From positions 1 through 64,000 of the forward strand of contig CACWHK010000009.1 of the NCBI GenBank assembly GCA_902760755.1: a stretch of 64,000 nt of DNA. The letters are read 5' to 3'. Made by a program: the position numbers and the translations under genes. The notes beneath the pieces are model-generated. The model was not told the DNA's origin. It ran no database searches and worked only from the letters and a program-made list of their open reading frames with translations. Source of the stretch: an uncultured Lachnospiraceae bacterium. Lineage in GTDB: Bacteria; Bacillota; Clostridia; Lachnospirales; Lachnospiraceae. This document shows positions 60,217 through 64,000 of the stretch, piece after piece (within the stretch, counting starts at the first letter, position 1; each line of letters starts with the position of its first letter).

Positions 60217-63200
60217 TTATTCATCAAAGTCAGAATCATCGTAGGACTCATCATCATCGTAGAACTCTTCGTCCTGACCTTCCAGATCCGTCAGCTCGCC
60301 CTGCTCGTCAACACCGCTGAAGCCGTGAGCCTCCAGGTCACCGGTATAACGCTGGTCACCCTCCAGGTCACTGCGGAGGTTGCGGTCGTAATCCACGGAT
60401 TCACCAAGATCCACTTCCTCACCATCCTCACGGAAGACTCTGACATCAAGTCCGAGGGACTGGAACTCCTTCAGAAGTACCTTGAAGGACTCCGGAATAC
60501 CCGGCTCAGGGATGTTCTCACCCTTGATGATTGCTTCGTAGGTCTTCACACGACCTGCAACATCATCCGACTTCACGGTCAGGATCTCCTGCAGGGTGTA
60601 GGAAGCACCGTAAGCCTCGAGGGCCCAAACTTCCATCTCTCCGAAACGCTGGCCACCGAACTGTGCCTTACCACCGAGGGGCTGCTGTGTAACGAGGGAG
60701 TACGGACCTGTGGAACGTGCGTGGATCTTATCGTCTACCAGGTGGTGCAGCTTCAGGTAGTGCATGAAGCCGATGGATACCTTCGACGGGAACTCCTGAC
60801 CGGTACGTCCGTCACGGAGCAGTACCTTACCGGTGCTGTCGATGGGCACGCCCTTCCACTCTTCTCTGTGATCACGATTGTCCGACAGATACTGCAGAAC
60901 CTCCGGATCCAGTTCATCCTTATACTTTGCTTCAAATGTATCCCAGTCGCTGTTAACATAGTCATTTGCCAGCTCCAGGGTTGCCGTGATGTCCTTCTCA
61001 TTTGCGCCGTCGAAGATCGGAGTGGAGATCTTGAAGCCCAGAGCCTGTGCAGCCAGACCCAGATGCAGCTCCAGCACCTGTCCGATATTCATACGGGACG
61101 GAACGCCCAGGGGGTTCAGCACGATATCCAGCGGACGTCCGTTCGGAAGGAACGGCATATCCTCTACCGGAAGAATACGTGAAACGACACCCTTGTTACC
61201 GTGACGACCTGCCATCTTATCACCGACGGAGATCTTACGCTTCTGAGCGATGTATACGCGAACGGACATGTTTACTCCCGGAGGAAGCTCGTCGCCGTTC
61301 TCACGTGTAAATACCTTGGTATCCATGACAACACCGTATGCACCGTGAGGTACACGCAGGGATGTGTCACGAACCTCTCTTGCCTTCTCACCGAAGATCG
61401 CACGGAGGAGTCTCTCCTCTGCAGTCAGCTCGGTCTCTCCCTTCGGAGTAACCTTTCCGACCAGAATATCACCGGCACGAACCTCGGCACCGATCCGGAT
61501 GATACCGTTCTCGTCCAGATCCTTCAGCGCTTCCGCACCAAGGCCTGCCAGATCACGGGTGATCTCCTCGGGTCCGAGCTTGGTATCTCTGGACTCTGCC
61601 TCGTACTCTTCGATATGTACGGATGTGTAAACATCTTCCTTCACGAGACGCTCGGAAAGAAGAACCGCATCCTCGTAGTTGTAGCCTTCCCAGGTCATGA
61701 AGCCGATCAGCGGGTTCTTACCGAGGGCAAGCTCACCACCGCTGGTGGAAGCACCATCTGCAATTACCTCGCCTGCAACCACACGGTCACCGCGCTTCAC
61801 GATGGGACGCTGGTTCATGCAGTTACCCTGATTGCTCCGGGCAAACTTAATCACATGATAATCATCGATCTCACCGTCATCCGTGCGAACCTTGATCAGC
61901 TCACTGGAGGACAGCTCTACAATACCGTCGCGCTTAGCCACGATACATACGCCGGAGTCCACGGCCGTCTTGGACTCCATACCGGTACCAACCACCGGGG
62001 AATCCGTAGCCAGAAGCGGAACCGCCTGACGCTGCATGTTGGAACCCATCAGCGCACGGGTCGTATCGTCGTTCTGAAGGAAGGGAACCATGGAGGTAGC
62101 CACGGAGAATACCATCCGCGGAGATACGTCCATCAGATCCACATTTGCCTTCGGGAACTCGGATGTGATATCTCTGTAACGCCCTGCGACGTTGTTTCTT
62201 TCAAAATGTCCTTCCTCATCGAGTGCCTCACTCGCCTGAGCAACGATATAGTTATCCTCTTCGTCCGCGGTCATGTATACAACCTCATCGGTAACGATGG
62301 GATTCTCGGGATCCTTTTCCTTATCAACCTTACGATAGGGAGCCTCAACGAAGCCGTACTCGTTGATGCGTGCGTAGGTTGCCAGGGAGTTGATCAGACC
62401 GATGTTCGGACCTTCCGGGGTCTCAATCGGGCACATACGACCGTAGTGCGTATAGTGAACGTCTCGAACCTCCAGACCGGCACGGTCTCTGGAAAGACCA
62501 CCGGGACCCAGGGCAGACAGACGGCGCTTATGTGTCAGCTCGGACAGCGGGTTGTTCTGATCCATGAACTGAGACAGCTGTGAGGATCCGAAGAACTCCT
62601 TCACTGCAGAGGTAACCGGCTTGATGTTGATCAGCGACTGCGGTGTGATGGTCTCGATATCCTGTGTCTGCATACGCTCACGAACCACTCTCTCCAGACG
62701 GGTCAGACCGATCCGGTACTGATTCTGAAGGAGCTCACCGACGGAACGGATCCGGCGGTTACCCAGGTGATCGATGTCATCGGAGTTACCGATGCCATAC
62801 TCCAGATGCATATTATAATTTACGGAAGCGAAGATATCATCTCTGGTGATATGCTTCGGGATTAGCTCATTTACGCTGTTCTTAATTGCTTCCTTCAGCT
62901 CTTCTGCGTCATCGTACTGCTCCAGAAGCTCAGCAAGCACCGGATAGTATACATCCTCGGTGATGCCCAGTTCTTCCGGATTGATATCGCCCAGACGATC
63001 CTTGATCCACGGACGGATATCTACCATACGGTTGGACAGGAGCTTTACGTTCCTCTCTTCTGTCTGCACAACAATATAAGGAACGCCTGCATCCTGGATG
63101 CGCTTTCCTGCATGGCGGGAAAGGATCTCGCCCTGCGCATACATAACCTCACCGGTCACGGGATCGATAATATCCTCAGCGACGATAAAGCCGCGGACAC

Positions 63201-64000
63201 GGTTGCGGAATGCAAGCTTCTTATTAAACTTGTAACGACCGACTCTTGCCAGGTCATACCGTCTTGCATCAAAGAACATGCCATGTACCAGGCTTTCAGC
63301 ACTCTCAACCGCGAGGGGCTCGCCCGGTCTCATCTTCTTATACAGCTCGAGAAGACCCTCTTCGTAGTTCCGGGAAACGTCCTTCTCAAAGCTGGCTGCC
63401 AGCTTCGGCTCGTCACCGAACACTTCCAGGATCTCATCATTTGTACCAAGACCCAGTGAACGAAGAAGCACTGTGATCGGTACCTTTCTGTTGCGGTCTA
63501 CCCGCACCCAAAACACGTCATTTGCATCTGTTTCATACTCCAGCCATGCACCACGATTCGGGATCACGGTACAGGAGAACAGGGGCCGGCCTGTCTTATC
63601 ATGCTCCATGGCATAATAGATGCCGGGAGAACGTACCAACTGGCTGACGATGACACGCTCAGCGCCGTTGATCACAAAGGTTCCGGTTTCGGTCATGAGG
63701 GGCAGGTCTCCCATGAAGATCTCCTTCAGGTCGATCTCGCCGGTCTCGTTGTTGCGAAGCCGTACATTTACTTTAAGAGGAGCCGCGTAAGTTGCATCTC
63801 TCTCCTTACACTCTTCGATCGTATACTTGATATCCTCCTCGCACAGCTGATGGGAGATAAACTCCAGACTCAGCTTGCCGGAGAAATCAACGATCGGAGA
63901 AATGTCACGAAAGGCTTCCGTCAGACCTTCTGTCAGAAACCACTTGTAGGAATTCACCTGAACGCCGATCAGGTTCGGCATTTCAAGCACTTCCCGCTTG
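60217..64000 (-). CDS. rpoB: RNA polymerase beta subunit (5' end outside the window)
   Basis: About 1260 residues are visible; the reading frame continues through the window edge ([14 protein letters not shown]), so some 25 N-terminal residues are missing. The rifampicin region [40 protein letters not shown] is wild-type-like for Gram-positive bacteria. The C-terminal end is acidic ([13 protein letters not shown]). Confidence 0.98.
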   Translation of the reverse strand, partial: KREVLEMPNLIGVQVNSYKWFLTEGLTEAFRDISPIVDFSGKLSLEFISHQLCEEDIKYTIEECKERDATYAAPLKVNVRLRNNETGEIDLKEIFMGDLPLMTETGTFVINGAERVIVSQLVRSPGIYYAMEHDKTGRPLFSCTVIPNRGAWLEYETDANDVFWVRVDRNRKVPITVLLRSLGLGTNDEILEVFGDEPKLAASFEKDVSRNYEEGLLELYKKMRPGEPLAVESAESLVHGMFFDARRYDLARVGRYKFNKKLAFRNRVRGFIVAEDIIDPVTGEVMYAQGEILSRHAGKRIQDAGVPYIVVQTEERNVKLLSNRMVDIRPWIKDRLGDINPEELGITEDVYYPVLAELLEQYDDAEELKEAIKNSVNELIPKHITRDDIFASVNYNMHLEYGIGNSDDIDHLGNRRIRSVGELLQNQYRIGLTRLERVVRERMQTQDIETITPQSLINIKPVTSAVKEFFGSSQLSQFMDQNNPLSELTHKRRLSALGPGGLSRDRAGLEVRDVHYTHYGRMCPIETPEGPNIGLINSLATYARINEYGFVEAPYRKVDKEKDPENPIVTDEVVYMTADEEDNYIVAQASEALDEEGHFERNNVAGRYRDITSEFPKANVDLMDVSPRMVFSVATSMVPFLQNDDTTRALMGSNMQRQAVPLLATDSPVVGTGMESKTAVDSGVCIVAKRDGIVELSSSELIKVRTDDGEIDDYHVIKFARSNQGNCMNQRPIVKRGDRVVAGEVIADGASTSGGELALGKNPLIGFMTWEGYNYEDAVLLSERLVKEDVYTSVHIEEYEAESRDTKLGPEEITRDLAGLGAEALKDLDENGIIRIGAEVRAGDILVGKVTPKGETELTAEERLLRAIFGEKAREVRDTSLRVPHGAYGVVMDTKVFTRENGDELPPGVNMSVRVYIAQKRKISVGDKMAGRHGNKGVVSRILPVEDMPFLPNGRPLDIVLNPLGVPSRMNIGQVLELHLGLAAQALGFKISTPIFDGANEKDITATLELANDYVNSDWDTFEAKYKDELDPEVLQYLSDNRDHREEWKGVPIDSTGKVLLRDGRTGQEFPSKVSIGFMHYLKLHHLVDDKIHARSTGPYSLVTQQPLGGKAQFGGQRFGEMEVWALEAYGASYTLQEILTVKSDDVAGRVKTYEAIIKGENIPEPGIPESFKVLLKEFQSLGLDVRVFREDGEEVDLGESVDYDRNLRSDLEGDQRYTGDLEAHGFSGVDEQGELTDLEGQDEEFYDDDESYDDSDFDE

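Noticed and set aside
62540..62660. Possible rifampicin-resistance change in rpoB
   Set aside because: [30 protein letters not shown] is the normal Gram-positive sequence; the Ile-to-Leu differences are common.

Overview
The window is ordinary chromosome of a Gram-positive, low-to-medium GC Clostridia-type bacterium, most likely a Lachnospiraceae member (inferred from the proteins, not from a marker search). The signs are the str-operon order rpoB-rpoC-rpsL-rpsG-fusA-tuf, NADP-type glutamate dehydrogenase, a fused FeoA-FeoB, FprA-type flavodiiron protein, DegV, choline-binding-type wall repeats, and many c-di-GMP proteins. Sigma-A promoters (TTGACA/TATAAT-like with 16-18 nt spacers) and strong AGGAGG-type ribosome sites are easy to read. 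No rRNA, tRNA, CRISPR array or complete transposon is visible.

Layout. 1-92: stacked palindromes. 134-919: LytTR-type regulator. 1090-14301 (all minus): feoAB, a two-domain polyphosphate:AMP phosphotransferase, a GH16 lipoprotein glucanase, a GH3 glycosidase, a Na/phosphate symporter with PhoU domain, and a class A penicillin-binding protein. 14483-16302 (plus): an ABC exporter pair whose ATPase carries a Gln/Gly/Tyr/Pro repeat tail. 16418-20077 (minus): RsbW-like ATPase, gdhA, glpK. 20284-20775 (plus): purE. 20876-25339 (minus): a large PAS-GGDEF-EAL protein and purC. 25461-32492 (minus): a probable operon of a Cache-GGDEF protein, a membrane-anchored solute-binding protein, an unknown protein, a DUF2130 protein and a wall-binding protein. 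32695-35193 (minus): a metal efflux cluster (P-type ATPase, HMA chaperone, ArsR repressor) with a clear promoter/operator. 35382-38256 (minus): an unknown lipoprotein, a zinc/manganese-type ABC permease and ATPase, and an HD phosphohydrolase. 38452-40628 (plus): trpS and an alpha/beta hydrolase. 40787-44727 (minus): degV, fprA, asnB. 44865-46790: a membrane EAL protein. 46993-47272: an HU gene broken by a frameshift. 47533-48438: folP. 48586-50868 (plus): a decayed GGDEF gene followed by an intact membrane GAF-GGDEF gene. 50869-51407: repeat-rich spacer. 51408-64000 (minus): tuf, fusA, rpsG, rpsL, rpoC and the 3' part of rpoB.

Functional themes are second-messenger signalling (four intact GGDEF/EAL genes and one relic), phosphate/polyphosphate handling, metal homeostasis, and beta-glucan use.

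The least expected signal is non-coding. Four long hairpins (20781-20838, 24391-24450, 40681-40739, 51198-51244) have different, compensating stems but nearly the same apical sequence (ACATTTCCCATGG-like). They lie in intergenic 3' regions, and one sits inside an inverted pair of a second palindromic repeat (GACAGGGGACGGTTCT family). A third, 213-bp palindromic element lies at 50946-51158. The first set looks like an undescribed family of structured 3'-end elements.
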